Source: Psychrobacter sp. UBA3483
GTDB taxonomy: Bacteria; Pseudomonadota; Gammaproteobacteria; Pseudomonadales; Moraxellaceae
Assembly: GCF_002377905.1 (NCBI RefSeq)
Contig: NZ_DFQS01000030.1
Coordinates: forward strand, 1-42,209
Direction of reading: 5' to 3'
Length of the DNA: 42,209 bases
The notes beneath the pieces are model-generated. The model was not told the origin of the DNA. It saw only the letters and a program-made list of their open reading frames with translations, and did not search any database. Of this stretch, positions 8,985 through 18,107 are shown one piece after another. The first letter of the stretch is position 1. The number at the start of each line of letters is the position of its first letter. The position numbers and the translations under genes were made by a program.

Positions 8985-9686
8985 ATGTTTGATATTGGAT
9001 TTTCTGAATTACTGCTTTTTGGCGTCATTGCCTTAATCGTTTTGGGGCCAGAAAAACTGCCCCAAGCGGCGCGTACGGCTGGGCAGTGGTATGCCAAAAT
9101 TCGCCGCACGGTGTCTACGTTGCAGTCTGAAATCGAAGCTGAGCTTGACTTAGCAGAGACACGGCAACAGATGCACAGAGAGCTGGCTAAAATTCGTGAG
9201 ACTGAAGCTGAAATGCGCCGTGAGATGGCAGAGATGCGCGGCAGTCTGCAAGAATTTGAATCCTCGCAAAACCAGCACCTTAAAGCCGCGCATCAAGTTA
9301 ATACTGCTAAAGCGTATGGGGATAGCAATACAGTCGACCATGAAAAAGACGTTCATTCATTAGCAACGCCAAAAGAATTTGACTACGCTTATGACAGCTA
9401 TGACTCCCATAAAAAATTAACAGCGTCTCAACCATCAGAATCACAGCGCTCAAATAATGACGATAGTCTAAAAACTGATGTCAACGACCATACCAAGCAA
9501 ATGATCCAAATCGCCATAACCAAACCTTGGGAAAACATGTGGTTTCGTCTTGGCGCTTATGATAAGGCGCGTCGTTTACCGCAGCCGCCCTACCTGCCTA
9601 ATTATAAAGCCGATACATTATTAGATAACCATTTAAACAAACCATCAATTCAGCAGGCTTCTGCCAAGCAGCAGGAGAATGATTAG
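8985..9686 (+). CDS. tatB: Sec-independent protein translocase TatB
   Basis: A 233-residue protein starting MFDIGFSELLLFGVIALIVLGPEKLP, the TatB signature (GPEKLP hinge). A long charged coiled coil follows (about 40-95, RETEAEMRREMAEMRG), then a low-complexity region and a conserved-looking C-terminus with KPWENMWFRLGAY. It is longer than E. coli TatB (171 residues) because of the extended tail. TatB with TatC recognises twin-arginine signal peptides. Its stop TAG overlaps the GTG start of tatC by one base, implying coupling. Confidence 0.95.
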   Translation: MFDIGFSELLLFGVIALIVLGPEKLPQAARTAGQWYAKIRRTVSTLQSEIEAELDLAETRQQMHRELAKIRETEAEMRREMAEMRGSLQEFESSQNQHLKAAHQVNTAKAYGDSNTVDHEKDVHSLATPKEFDYAYDSYDSHKKLTASQPSESQRSNNDDSLKTDVNDHTKQMIQIAITKPWENMWFRLGAYDKARRLPQPPYLPNYKADTLLDNHLNKPSIQQASAKQQEND

Positions 9687-10552
9687 TGGGCTTATTAAAG
9701 CGTAAAAAAAGCCGTCAAGAAAAAGTAACGGCTACAGACATCGATGCTGCCCCAGATACCACGGCTCATGATGACTCTGGTGATATCCTAAGCTCAATGG
9801 CTGATATGCCGATTACTGAGCATTTGATTGAATTGCGCCGACATCTGATTAAGATATGCGTCGCGGTACTGGTGATATTTTTGGCCTTGGTCGGATTTTC
9901 ACGTGAGCTCTATGATTTTTTATCCGACCCACTGGTTGCCCAGTTGCCCGCCAACTCAACGATGATAGCAACCGATATCACTTCCAACTTTATGGCGCCA
10001 ATACGTCTGAGTATCTTTGTCGCGGCGTTTTTGGCAATGCCCTATATCTTGTATCAAATTTGGTCGTTTGTCGCGCCCGGTTTGTATAAAAAAGAGAAAA
10101 AAGTCGCTATTCCTGTACTGATGTCTTCGATATTTTTATTTTATGCGGGCGTGGCGTTTGCTTACTTTATTGTGTTAAAAGGCGTGCTTAAGTTTTTTAT
10201 CATGTTTGCGCCGCAAAACGTCTTGCCGATGACAGATATCGACAGTTATTTAAGTTTTGCGCTCAAGCTGTTTATGGTATTTGGGCTGACGTTTGAGATT
10301 CCAGTGGTCACCTTACTATTGATATTGGCGGGTGTCGTCTCCATTCAAAGTCTAGAAGATAAACGCCGCTATATTATCGTCGGCTGTTTTGCCGTTGCAG
10401 CAGTCGTTACACCGCCTGATGGGGTGTCGATGTTGATGCTCGCCATTCCGATGTGGTTATTGTTTGAGCTGGGATTGTTTTTAGCGAAAGTTTTAATCAA
10501 AGAAGAACGCAAACTGACTTTGACAGACGATATAGAGTTGAAGAAAGAATAA
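9686..10552 (+). CDS. tatC: Sec-independent protein translocase TatC
   Basis: A 288-residue polytopic membrane protein with six predicted helices. The motif MPITEHLIELRRHLIK at about 38-53 is the TatC signature, and PYILYQIWSFVAPGLYKKEKK is the conserved loop and second helix region. The start is GTG at 9686, sharing its G with the tatB stop codon. A hydrophilic N-terminal extension of about 35 residues precedes the core. TatC is the receptor for twin-arginine signals. A terminator follows at 10702-10729. Confidence 0.96.
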   Translation: MGLLKRKKSRQEKVTATDIDAAPDTTAHDDSGDILSSMADMPITEHLIELRRHLIKICVAVLVIFLALVGFSRELYDFLSDPLVAQLPANSTMIATDITSNFMAPIRLSIFVAAFLAMPYILYQIWSFVAPGLYKKEKKVAIPVLMSSIFLFYAGVAFAYFIVLKGVLKFFIMFAPQNVLPMTDIDSYLSFALKLFMVFGLTFEIPVVTLLLILAGVVSIQSLEDKRRYIIVGCFAVAAVVTPPDGVSMLMLAIPMWLLFELGLFLAKVLIKEERKLTLTDDIELKKE

Positions 10553-10609
10553 CTTTACTTATCAGGCACTTATTCAAAAAGCAGCCAACACGCTAATCTG
10601 TTAATATAA

Positions 10610-10643
10610 CTTTCTTATTTAAATCGCTTTCTTATTTAAATCG
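10610..10643. repeat. Perfect 17-bp tandem duplication
   Basis: CTTTCTTATTTAAATCG occurs twice in direct succession, at 10610-10626 and 10627-10643, between tatC and its terminator. It looks like a recent slippage duplication with no evident role. Confidence 0.9.
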
Positions 10644-10701
10644 CTCAGTACTACCCTCAGTGTTAATGAATGTCTCAATATCACCGTTATTATCAGCCGT
10701 C

Positions 10702-10729
10702 AGCCATTGTTTATGCAGTGGCTTTTTTT
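10702..10729 (+). terminator. Terminator of the tatABC operon
   Basis: Arms AGCCATTG and CAGTGGCT (one G-T pair) around a six-base loop, followed by seven T. It lies 150 bases after tatC and 48 before the helicase gene. Confidence 0.8.
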
Positions 10730-10776
10730 ACCGCCGCTAATCTTGACTCCATTCTAGTTTTTTAGGTAGCTTTATT

Positions 10777-12276
10777 ATGTCCGCATCGATGCCAGCTTAT
10801 ATGAGCGATCCCACTGATGAGCAGCTGAACGCGCTAAACATGGCGATGGATCACAAGTCATTTAAAGTGGTCGCTTATGCGGGTGCAGGGAAAACTACGA
10901 CGCTCAAATTAATCGGTGAGCGTCTGCGCGGTCGCGGCTTGTATTTAGCCTTTAACAAAGCCATTGCCAACGATGCGCGGCAAAAATTTCCCGGTCACGT
11001 CGATTGTCGCACGTTTCACTCATTAGCCTACCGTCATGTACCACGTGATATTACCGCTAAATTGTCATTACCAAGATTTTCACCCAAGCGTTTGGGTGAT
11101 GATTTAGGCTTACAACCCGTGCAAGTGCGTCGGCAAATGGATGGGGTGAATAAATATATTACCCTCACGCCAGCTCGCTTGTCGCGCTTTGTCAGTGATG
11201 CGGTGAGCAATTTTTGTAGCACGCACGCCAGCTATCCTGCCCCAAGGCATCTTGAATTTCCAAGCTGGCTTGCTGAGTCAGATAGCGAGCAGTTGCGCGA
11301 AATGCTCTACCCTGCTGTTGAACAGCGCTGGTTACAGTCGATTGATGCCCGTCATCCTGCTGGTATCGGCCATGATATTTATCTTAAATTGTGGGCCTTA
11401 TCGAAGCCGAGCATTCCTGCGGATTTTATCTTGTTTGATGAAGCACAAGATGCCGATCCATTAATGATGGGGATTTTGACCCAGCAGCCACGGCAGGTGA
11501 TTTATGTCGGCGACGCCCATCAGCAGATTTATGAGTGGCGCGGGGCGGTCAATGCAATGAAAAAACTGCCGTTGCCACAAACCTTATTGACCCAATCTTT
11601 TCGTTTTGGCGAACCGATTGCTGAGATTGCCAATACCTTGCTCAAAGCTTTACAAGAAGAAGTACCATTAAAAGGCAATCCAAATAAGCAATCGTCTACC
11701 GACAAAGGCATGGTACACAGTAAAAAAGATGCCATTCTTTGCCGTACCAATGCGGCTGCTATGTCGCAATTGCTGACGGGCTTAAAGCTTGGGCATAGAG
11801 TTGCTCTGCAAGCCGATACCGATCGTATGCTTAAATTTTGTCAGGCAGCTGAAAACTTAAAAAATGGCAAATCGGCTTATGGTGTGCCCGAACTGGCATA
11901 TTTTTATAATTGGGGGGATGTCCAAGAATATTCTGAAACCAATGAAGGCAGCGACCTTAAAACCTTGGTGAAATTGGTCGATGACCATGGTACCAATGTG
12001 TTGACGCAGGCGGTAAATAGCCTAACGCGTATCGAAAATGCTGACTATGTCATCTCAACCGCGCATAAAGCCAAAGGGCTTGAGTGGGGTAAAGTGCAGC
12101 TCGATGATGATTTTTATTATGACGTAACCACCAATGCGGTAAAGATAAGCCCAGAAGAGTTGCGTTTGCTCTACGTTGCTTGCACGCGGGCACAGAACAA
12201 TTTAGATATCCATAATATCAAAGATTTGATATCAGGGTTGCAGACGGGTAAAAAAGTGATTTTTGGTAATACTTAA
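10777..12276 (+). CDS. UvrD/Rep-like superfamily 1 DNA helicase
   Basis: This 499-residue protein has Walker A YAGAGKTTT at about 34-42, motif II LFDEAQDADP with DEAQD at 221-225, motif III VGDAHQQIYEWRGA at 244-257, a motif V-like STAHKAKGLEW and motif VI LLYVACTRAQ near the C-terminus. It is shorter than UvrD (about 720), lacking large 1B/2B insertions, and resembles the compact FBH1/UvrD-like helicases. An ATP-driven 3'-5' DNA helicase in repair or recombination is inferred. The gene is monocistronic or paired with the dus gene 59 bases downstream. No closer name is justified. Confidence 0.85.
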   Translation: MSASMPAYMSDPTDEQLNALNMAMDHKSFKVVAYAGAGKTTTLKLIGERLRGRGLYLAFNKAIANDARQKFPGHVDCRTFHSLAYRHVPRDITAKLSLPRFSPKRLGDDLGLQPVQVRRQMDGVNKYITLTPARLSRFVSDAVSNFCSTHASYPAPRHLEFPSWLAESDSEQLREMLYPAVEQRWLQSIDARHPAGIGHDIYLKLWALSKPSIPADFILFDEAQDADPLMMGILTQQPRQVIYVGDAHQQIYEWRGAVNAMKKLPLPQTLLTQSFRFGEPIAEIANTLLKALQEEVPLKGNPNKQSSTDKGMVHSKKDAILCRTNAAAMSQLLTGLKLGHRVALQADTDRMLKFCQAAENLKNGKSAYGVPELAYFYNWGDVQEYSETNEGSDLKTLVKLVDDHGTNVLTQAVNSLTRIENADYVISTAHKAKGLEWGKVQLDDDFYYDVTTNAVKISPEELRLLYVACTRAQNNLDIHNIKDLISGLQTGKKVIFGNT

Positions 12277-12335
12277 TCTTCCCGTCTATACCCACCAAAC
12301 CTCTCTACTCCCTTCTATTCAATGATTAATTAGCC

Positions 12336-13385
12336 ATGAACCATAAGCAGCAGCCTAACATTTCATCTTTATCTCAAGCACTACAAAAGCGTCAAAACAC
12401 CATACAGCAATTATTTGCCAATCCTGTTCGCCTGCTTGCACCCATGGAAGGTTTGACCGATCCATTGATGCGCCAAATATTGACGCAAATTGCCACAGAC
12501 TTGGGTCGCCCTTATGATTGGTCGGTCAGTGAATTTATACGCGTCACCCAAACTGTCTTGCCAGCACACGTTTTTTATAAATACGTGCCAGAGTTGCATC
12601 ATGATGCCAAAACCACATCTGGTACACCGATTCATATTCAGCTACTTGGTAGTGACGCGCAATTGATGGCAGAAAATGCCGCTTATGCTGCCGAGCTTGG
12701 TGCGCCAGCGATTGATATCAACTTTGGTTGTCCGGCTAAAACGGTTAACAGCCATCGCGGTGGTTCGGTGCTACTTGATGAGCCTGACGTGATATATGAG
12801 ATTATCAGCGCCGTACGCCGAACCGTACCCGCTCATCTTCCTGTATCCGCAAAGATTCGTTTGGGTTATACCGATACGTGTCGCATGGATGATATCAAAG
12901 CAGCGATTGCTGCGAGCGGCGCCGATTGGTTAACCATTCATGCGCGTACCAAAACCCAAGGCTATAAGCCGCCCGCTTATTGGGATAAAATCCAAAATTT
13001 TAATACGCTTGCTATACCAGTGATTGCCAATGGTGAGATTTGGAATAGTGAACACGCACAAAACTGTATGACGCAATCAGGTACGACGCATTTAATGCTT
13101 GGGCGCGGCGCTGTCACCCGTCCCGATTTGATTGCCAAGATTGATGCGGATAATAACGACATAAAAATGCTGACAGTCTTAGCATGGCAAGATTTAATTG
13201 CCCATCAGATTAAGTTTTTAGAGGGTGCGGCGAAAAACGATGTGGTGTTGGTCGGGCGTTATAAGCAGTGGCTTGGTATGCTAACCAAGGGTTACTCTGA
13301 GGCACAAACCTTGTGGGAAAGTATCAAAAGAGAAAAAAATAAATCGGTGATTATCGCTGCGCTGCAAAAGAGCACATTCGAATAA
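12336..13385 (+). CDS. dusC: tRNA-dihydrouridine synthase, DusC-like
   Basis: A 349-residue FMN enzyme that reduces uridine to dihydrouridine in tRNA. Visible motifs: LLAPMEGLTDP (about 33-43, FMN site), SEFIRV (65-70), INFGCPAKTVN with the catalytic Cys at 132, SAKIRLGY, the HART segment and the NGEI / MLGRGAV phosphate-binding regions. The SEFIRV and NSHRGGSVLL pattern is nearest DusC. An N-terminal extension of about 30 residues precedes the barrel. It follows the helicase gene by 59 bases on the same strand. The assignment to DusC and not another Dus subfamily is moderately sure. Confidence 0.85.
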   Translation: MNHKQQPNISSLSQALQKRQNTIQQLFANPVRLLAPMEGLTDPLMRQILTQIATDLGRPYDWSVSEFIRVTQTVLPAHVFYKYVPELHHDAKTTSGTPIHIQLLGSDAQLMAENAAYAAELGAPAIDINFGCPAKTVNSHRGGSVLLDEPDVIYEIISAVRRTVPAHLPVSAKIRLGYTDTCRMDDIKAAIAASGADWLTIHARTKTQGYKPPAYWDKIQNFNTLAIPVIANGEIWNSEHAQNCMTQSGTTHLMLGRGAVTRPDLIAKIDADNNDIKMLTVLAWQDLIAHQIKFLEGAAKNDVVLVGRYKQWLGMLTKGYSEAQTLWESIKREKNKSVIIAALQKSTFE

Positions 13386-13456
13386 TCAGCGCTTTATGAT
13401 CGATATTGTGATGGTGTTAAAAACAAAAATATCAAAAGACTTACAGCAGCAATAAG

Positions 13457-13882
13457 CTAAAAACTGACCCTAATTGCTAAGTAAAATAACATCAATGAGC
13501 AGGCCATCGACAGCACCCATAGAATAGAGCGAAAGGTGGCTAAATTGGTAATATAAGCCACGCAAAACCCAATACGAATCAGCACATATAGCCAAGCGAT
13601 GGTATTAATAATTAATTGCGGTACAAAAAACAGCATCGCAACCAACACTGCCGCCAAAAATATAGGCAAGGTTTCATAGCTGTTTTGCTGGGCAGCATTG
13701 GCCCGCGCGGCAGCTCCCGTCGTCCCTTGTAAGAAATCACGCGGATGGGCATTGTCAGCCAAATTAAAACCGCCGAGCGCTTTTGCCGTCAGCGCCATCG
13801 CCAGTGGCAGCAAACTTGCCACCACCATCGCCCAAATAGCCGCTGCGGCACTATCGGGAATCAACCCAAAGAATAGACTCAT
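13457..13882 (-). CDS. MAPEG family membrane protein
   Basis: A 141-residue protein with four hydrophobic segments (about 12-38, 70-90, 92-112, 120-140) and the MAPEG-like region NAHPRDFLQGTTGAAARANAAQQNSYE between helices 1 and 2. MAPEG proteins include membrane glutathione transferases and eicosanoid-type enzymes; bacterial members are mostly uncharacterised. It lies 14 bases after the OsmC-like gene on the same strand, so the two are probably co-transcribed, which fits a detoxification or peroxide role. The substrate is not known. Confidence 0.8.
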   Translation of the reverse strand: MSLFFGLIPDSAAAAIWAMVVASLLPLAMALTAKALGGFNLADNAHPRDFLQGTTGAAARANAAQQNSYETLPIFLAAVLVAMLFFVPQLIINTIAWLYVLIRIGFCVAYITNLATFRSILWVLSMACSLMLFYLAIRVSF

Positions 13883-13896
13883 CAGTATACTCGCCC

Positions 13897-14310
13897 CTAT
13901 CCTGCAATGACTTCAAAATCGTGAGTCACATTGACGCCGCCCTGCACCAGCATCCGACTGGCTGAGCAGTATTTTTCGGCTGATAGTTTGATGGCTTTTT
14001 CTACTTGGCTTTCTTTGACTTCTTGTCCGGTCACGATGAAATGCATATGAATGTCGGTATAAACTGCTGGAATGGTCTCAGCCCGCTGAGCGGTCAGCTC
14101 ACAACGTACGTCTGTCACTTGTTGGCGCGATTTTTGTAAAATTGCCACCACATCGTAGCTGGCACAGCCACCAAGTCCTAATAAAATCAGCTCCATTGGA
14201 CTGGCGCCCTTTTCTTTATCAGCATCGATTTGGACGTTATGTCCTGATGGCGATACACCCATAAAGGCTTTATTTTCTTGCCACGTGATGCTTGCTTTTG
14301 ACTCTGACAT
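13897..14310 (-). CDS. OsmC family thiol peroxidase-like protein
   Basis: A 137-residue protein with the two conserved cysteines of the OsmC/Ohr fold: one in the GLGGCASYDV segment (about 50) and one in SAEKYCSASRML (about 115). This arrangement fits the YhfA/OsmC-like branch (SPMELILLGLGGCASYDVV) more than Ohr. Family members reduce organic hydroperoxides using the two cysteines. It starts with ATG at 14310 and is followed after 14 bases by the MAPEG gene. Confidence 0.88.
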   Translation of the reverse strand: MSESKASITWQENKAFMGVSPSGHNVQIDADKEKGASPMELILLGLGGCASYDVVAILQKSRQQVTDVRCELTAQRAETIPAVYTDIHMHFIVTGQEVKESQVEKAIKLSAEKYCSASRMLVQGGVNVTHDFEVIAG

Positions 14311-14860
14311 CTTAGATATTCCTTGTTTTAATTGCTACGATTTTGAATGCGCATGCTTCTTAATTCATATGCTTTTTAATTTGACATGATTTTTAACTTG
14401 AATAGTAACGGTTTCTTATTTTTTGAAATACAATCTTTTCTTGAAAAATACTGTTTTTTGTTAGTGTAGCATAAGCAAAAACCAGATTTATGACGCCCTT
14501 TCCTCGTTTGCCTTTTCTTGCTTACCTTTTATAAACCGCTACCTTATTTATGCTTTAACAATAATATTCGATATTTAAGTATTTATACACCTATCGTTAC
14601 CGCGACTTATCATTCTTAGAAAAATCTACGGAATTTACTTACAAAAGTAGACTTATAAGTCACTGATTTTAAAGTATTAATCTTGTGAAACATTTTATAG
14701 CAAAATACTGTTACACATTTTGGTTGTTTCTTGGTTTAATAACGGTAATGAATCTTATTTTGTCATAGTACTGATGGTGATCACCCTATAATAACTATGA
14801 TTGCTGTTGTTGTACCTTGTCGAAATAAGCTATTTTTAAACAATTTAAAAGGGTTTAGTC
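14311..14860. other. Long AT-rich intergenic region upstream of rppH
   Basis: About 550 bases with no convincing gene. It must carry the promoter for the OsmC-like gene (minus) and for rppH (plus). A TATAAT box is at 14787-14792, directly after the perfect palindrome GGTGATCACC (14776-14785). The palindrome would fall in the spacer of an rppH promoter and could be an operator. No RNA gene was recognised. Confidence 0.45.
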
Positions 14861-15382
14861 ATGATAGATGCAGACGGCTTTCGCGCCAATGTCGGCATCA
14901 TCTTGGCAAATACACAAGGGCAAGTTCTGTGGGCAAAACGTATTGGTCACAACGCTTGGCAGTTCCCTCAAGGCGGTATCGACCGCGGGGAGACGCCGAT
15001 GGATGCAATGTATCGCGAGCTCTGGGAGGAGGTCGGGTTACATCCGCGTCATGTGGATCTACTGGCGGTCACGCAAGATTGGTTGCGTTATCGTTTGCCA
15101 AAACGCTATGTGCGTCATGGGCAGTATCCTTTGTGTATTGGGCAAAAACAAAAATGGTTTTTGCTGCGCTTAGATGAGCCGAATACTCAACATATCCGCT
15201 TTGATGAGGGTAAACCAGAATTTGATCATTGGCAATGGGTCAGCTACTGGTATCCACTCGGACAAGTGATTCATTTTAAACGCGGGGTATATCGTCGCGC
15301 CTTGCAAGAATTGGTGCGCGAACTACCGCTTAAACAAGAACTGATTATTCCAGAACAAAACAACCATTTGTTGGTGGAATAA
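14861..15382 (+). CDS. rppH: RNA pyrophosphohydrolase RppH (Nudix)
   Basis: A 173-residue Nudix hydrolase beginning MIDADGFRANVGIILAN. The full Nudix box is at residues 38-60: GGIDRGETPMDAMYRELWEE followed by VGL, with the catalytic glutamates. Also visible are the RppH-typical WQFPQGGI and the RYVRHGQYPLCIGQKQKWFLL segment. RppH removes pyrophosphate from the 5' triphosphate of mRNA and starts its decay. An overlapping open frame from 14797 has no protein-like features. A bidirectional terminator follows at 15413-15452. Confidence 0.96.
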   Translation: MIDADGFRANVGIILANTQGQVLWAKRIGHNAWQFPQGGIDRGETPMDAMYRELWEEVGLHPRHVDLLAVTQDWLRYRLPKRYVRHGQYPLCIGQKQKWFLLRLDEPNTQHIRFDEGKPEFDHWQWVSYWYPLGQVIHFKRGVYRRALQELVRELPLKQELIIPEQNNHLLVE

Positions 15383-15412
15383 GCATATTGCCTGCTTTGA
15401 CAATCAAAAAAC

Positions 15413-15452
15413 AAATACCCCTATTAATAGCTACTATTCATAGGGGTATTTT
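15413..15452. terminator. Bidirectional terminator between rppH and the NRDE gene
   Basis: Arms AAATACCCCTA (15413-15423) and TAGGGGTATTTT (15441-15452), with A- and T-runs on the two outer sides. It serves the convergent rppH and NRDE-family genes. Confidence 0.88.
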
Positions 15453-15465
15453 TTTTATGTTAAAT

Positions 15466-16278
15466 TTACCTAGGCTGACATTCACGGCTTACAAGCGTGG
15501 CTTTGATTTTTTTGTCTGATCTCTCTTCTTTACGTAAGGTTAAAATACTTTGCGTCCGCGTTCCATAACTTGGCATGGCTGTTTTATTCATACTACTCAA
15601 CTCAGCAGACTCGATATAAATAGAAGATAGTGCTCGCTCAATCTGCTTAGCAACACCCGTTTCGGGTAATTTATTTTCTGGCGCTGGCGTTTTATCAGAC
15701 ATCACGGCAAACGCCGCTTCTTGCCAATACTTAGGAGCGCTATTTTCAGCAATCAAAGGCAATACTTCTTGTCTTAAACGGCCACGTAACTTCTCAGTCT
15801 TAAACCACCCTTCTTCTGGCTGACCATTAGATAGTACGTACAATCCAGCATATAAAGGTGTCGGTGCATGACCACGATTATTGACAATCACCGCTTGCGC
15901 CGCATCACCAATAATAAGATTAAAACCCGCATAATCTTGTAAGCTGATTTGCCGAGCAAACTCTATCGGGCTTAGTGTACTGATCAAGAAATCGGTGACC
16001 AATGCACCACGTGAGCGTTCGTCATGACTTGCCTGCACACCATCACGAAAATTTAATACTGCCGCCCAGCGTCCGTTTTGCTCGTAAAAATCGCCATGTT
16101 GCTGTTGATGAATGCCAAGCCACGTACCGCCACTTTGCTTATCGCGCCCTGCATAAATAGGCTTATCCTCCCATTGATGAATCGATTCTGTGGGACGCTG
16201 CAAAAACTCATCACGGTTGGACAATAAAACCAACGGCAACTCATCAAACAACTGCCAAGCAATGGCGACGATACACAT
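15466..16278 (-). CDS. NRDE (TANGO2-like) family protein
   Basis: A 270-residue protein starting MCIVAIAWQLFDELPLVLLSNRDEFLQRPT. The N-terminal Cys2 and the NRDE motif at 21-24 define the family, together with AGRDKQSGGTWLGI and the NFRDG segment. The family resembles Ntn hydrolases; eukaryotic TANGO2 is linked to Golgi, lipid and haem handling, but the bacterial role is unsettled. It is convergent with rppH and 35 bases downstream of the DUF4139 gene on the same strand, so the two may be co-transcribed. Confidence 0.9.
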   Translation of the reverse strand: MCIVAIAWQLFDELPLVLLSNRDEFLQRPTESIHQWEDKPIYAGRDKQSGGTWLGIHQQQHGDFYEQNGRWAAVLNFRDGVQASHDERSRGALVTDFLISTLSPIEFARQISLQDYAGFNLIIGDAAQAVIVNNRGHAPTPLYAGLYVLSNGQPEEGWFKTEKLRGRLRQEVLPLIAENSAPKYWQEAAFAVMSDKTPAPENKLPETGVAKQIERALSSIYIESAELSSMNKTAMPSYGTRTQSILTLRKEERSDKKIKATLVSRECQPR

Positions 16279-16313
16279 AGTTTTCCTTGATATAAATATT
16301 AAATTATTAGCGC

Positions 16314-17927
16314 TTAGTTGGTATTCAGTTTTTTATCGGCAGGGTAGCTGATTTGATACGTCGATTGCAGCACTTGTGATTGCTTACTTGGCAAATCAAA
16401 CTCCCAAGCGACCATACCCTTATGGTCATTCCAATCTTTTTGGCTGACAGTTGGAGTGTGCGCCGCCGTGACTTTGATACTGTCATCACTGCTCAACGGC
16501 TCAGCACTTAACACTTGCAAGCGTACGCTGCGATTGTGCTGATTGGTAAATTGATACGCTTGAGTGATGGTTTTGGTTTGTTGACGGTTAAACACGCCTT
16601 TATCGCCTTGTTTATTCTCATCGGTCAATTGCTTGACCAGCAAACTTGGGTCAATACCGAAACCAATACCCTGCTCTTTTAAGTTTTGATAATTATAGCG
16701 CGACTGCCCGACATAGTTATCATCACGGTATAGCTGCAACGAGCCATCAGCCCAAGCAGGCGTCAAGAACGGCGCGGATGCATACCAATAAGCGGCGGTC
16801 TCGGCACTTGGTGTACTGCGTAGCCAAAGCTTACTGGTGCCAGATTGCTCATCAATGACCGTGCGTACGCGCCTGCCATCACTGGGAATACTCACACGCT
16901 GCGGCAAGCGATATTCGGTGATGCCGTTTTTGTTTTGACTGCTCACGGTAAAGCTCGGTAGTGGCGGCATCTCTGCACCGCCGCCATAATTGTCTCTTGC
17001 AGAAACAACAACGACAGGCGATGCTTCCATCTCCATCATCGGCGCTGCATAACGCGCCAATTTACTATTTTGCTGTTCTTCATATAATGACAAGCGCTCA
17101 ACTTGTGGCAGCTGACTGGTGGTCGTTTGGTTGGGATTAACCGTGCTTAAAATAACGGGCACGTTGCTCCAGTTCTCGCCGGTTTGTTGAGCGATGATGG
17201 CGGAGGCGGTAATATTCAGCTGCTTACTGTCGGTATTTAAGCGCGCTTGATAAGTCGGCTCCCAACTGGCACCGCGTACTTGATAATGCAGTTTAACCGT
17301 ACTTGGCGTGCGGCTGGCGGTGCGTACACTGACTTGGGTCACGCTATTCTGTTTTGAGGTCGTACTGCCCGCTAGCAGCTGATTGAGCGCATCTTTTGCT
17401 TGTGCCTCGCGCTGCTGTAGCTCGACAATTCTTTTATTAATATTGGCCGCTTGCATTTCTAAATCACGCGCGTTATTGGCCAATGTGCCAGTCGTATTAA
17501 TTTGCGTCACTTTGGTCAAATTTTGCAAATAGGCTTTGGTTAAGCGTGCGGCTTCTAATTCAGCACTGATATCGGCAAGATTGTTTTTCTGGACTTGTAC
17601 TTTGGCATCGCCTTGATATTGGCCATATTGACATTGCGCCGCTTGCTCAGCACTCAAGGTTTCGATACTGACTTCGCCAACATTGACATTGCCTAGTGCC
17701 TGTACGCTGATACTATCTGAGTCAATAGTCGGCGATAAACAAGAAAAAACCAGCGTTTGCTCGCCACTACCATTGATTGGCAATGAACGTGTGACACTTG
17801 CCAAGCCTTGATAGATAGTGATGTTTTCAATATTGCTCATCGCTGCTTGGGCGCTACTCGGAACCCACAGCGTGAGGCCTGAAGCTATGATTCCTAGCAA
17901 GGATAATGTTGATAAAGGCAGCTGCAT
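16314..17927 (-). CDS. DUF4139 domain protein, exported
   Basis: A 537-residue protein with a Sec signal peptide (about 1-28, ending SSAQA). A region with a predicted coiled coil (about 108-190, EARDLEMQAANINKR-like heptads) is followed by the beta-rich DUF4139 domain, recognisable by the WEPTYQARL segment and the C-terminal mixed beta region. Such proteins are called mucoidy inhibitor MuiA-like in some genomes. The cellular role is not known; a periplasmic or surface location is inferred from the signal. It lies upstream of the NRDE gene in the same direction. Confidence 0.85.
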   Translation of the reverse strand: MQLPLSTLSLLGIIASGLTLWVPSSAQAAMSNIENITIYQGLASVTRSLPINGSGEQTLVFSCLSPTIDSDSISVQALGNVNVGEVSIETLSAEQAAQCQYGQYQGDAKVQVQKNNLADISAELEAARLTKAYLQNLTKVTQINTTGTLANNARDLEMQAANINKRIVELQQREAQAKDALNQLLAGSTTSKQNSVTQVSVRTASRTPSTVKLHYQVRGASWEPTYQARLNTDSKQLNITASAIIAQQTGENWSNVPVILSTVNPNQTTTSQLPQVERLSLYEEQQNSKLARYAAPMMEMEASPVVVVSARDNYGGGAEMPPLPSFTVSSQNKNGITEYRLPQRVSIPSDGRRVRTVIDEQSGTSKLWLRSTPSAETAAYWYASAPFLTPAWADGSLQLYRDDNYVGQSRYNYQNLKEQGIGFGIDPSLLVKQLTDENKQGDKGVFNRQQTKTITQAYQFTNQHNRSVRLQVLSAEPLSSDDSIKVTAAHTPTVSQKDWNDHKGMVAWEFDLPSKQSQVLQSTYQISYPADKKLNTN

Positions 17928-18107
17928 AAGGATTCCTTAGAAATTGAAGCACTTTTTTTCATCTTAGCGGTTTTTGCAGTGCTTTGCTATTGATTCAATA
18001 CACCATTTACTTACCCATTTATTTATCGATAAACTTATCATAGTATTCCCAACGGATGAATTTTGCTATTATGGGCCACATTCCATTATCAATAATATGA
18101 TGCCTTT

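Noticed and set aside
14797..15177. 126-codon frame overlapping rppH
   Set aside because: Out of frame with the clear Nudix protein, Arg/Cys-rich composition typical of a shadow frame.
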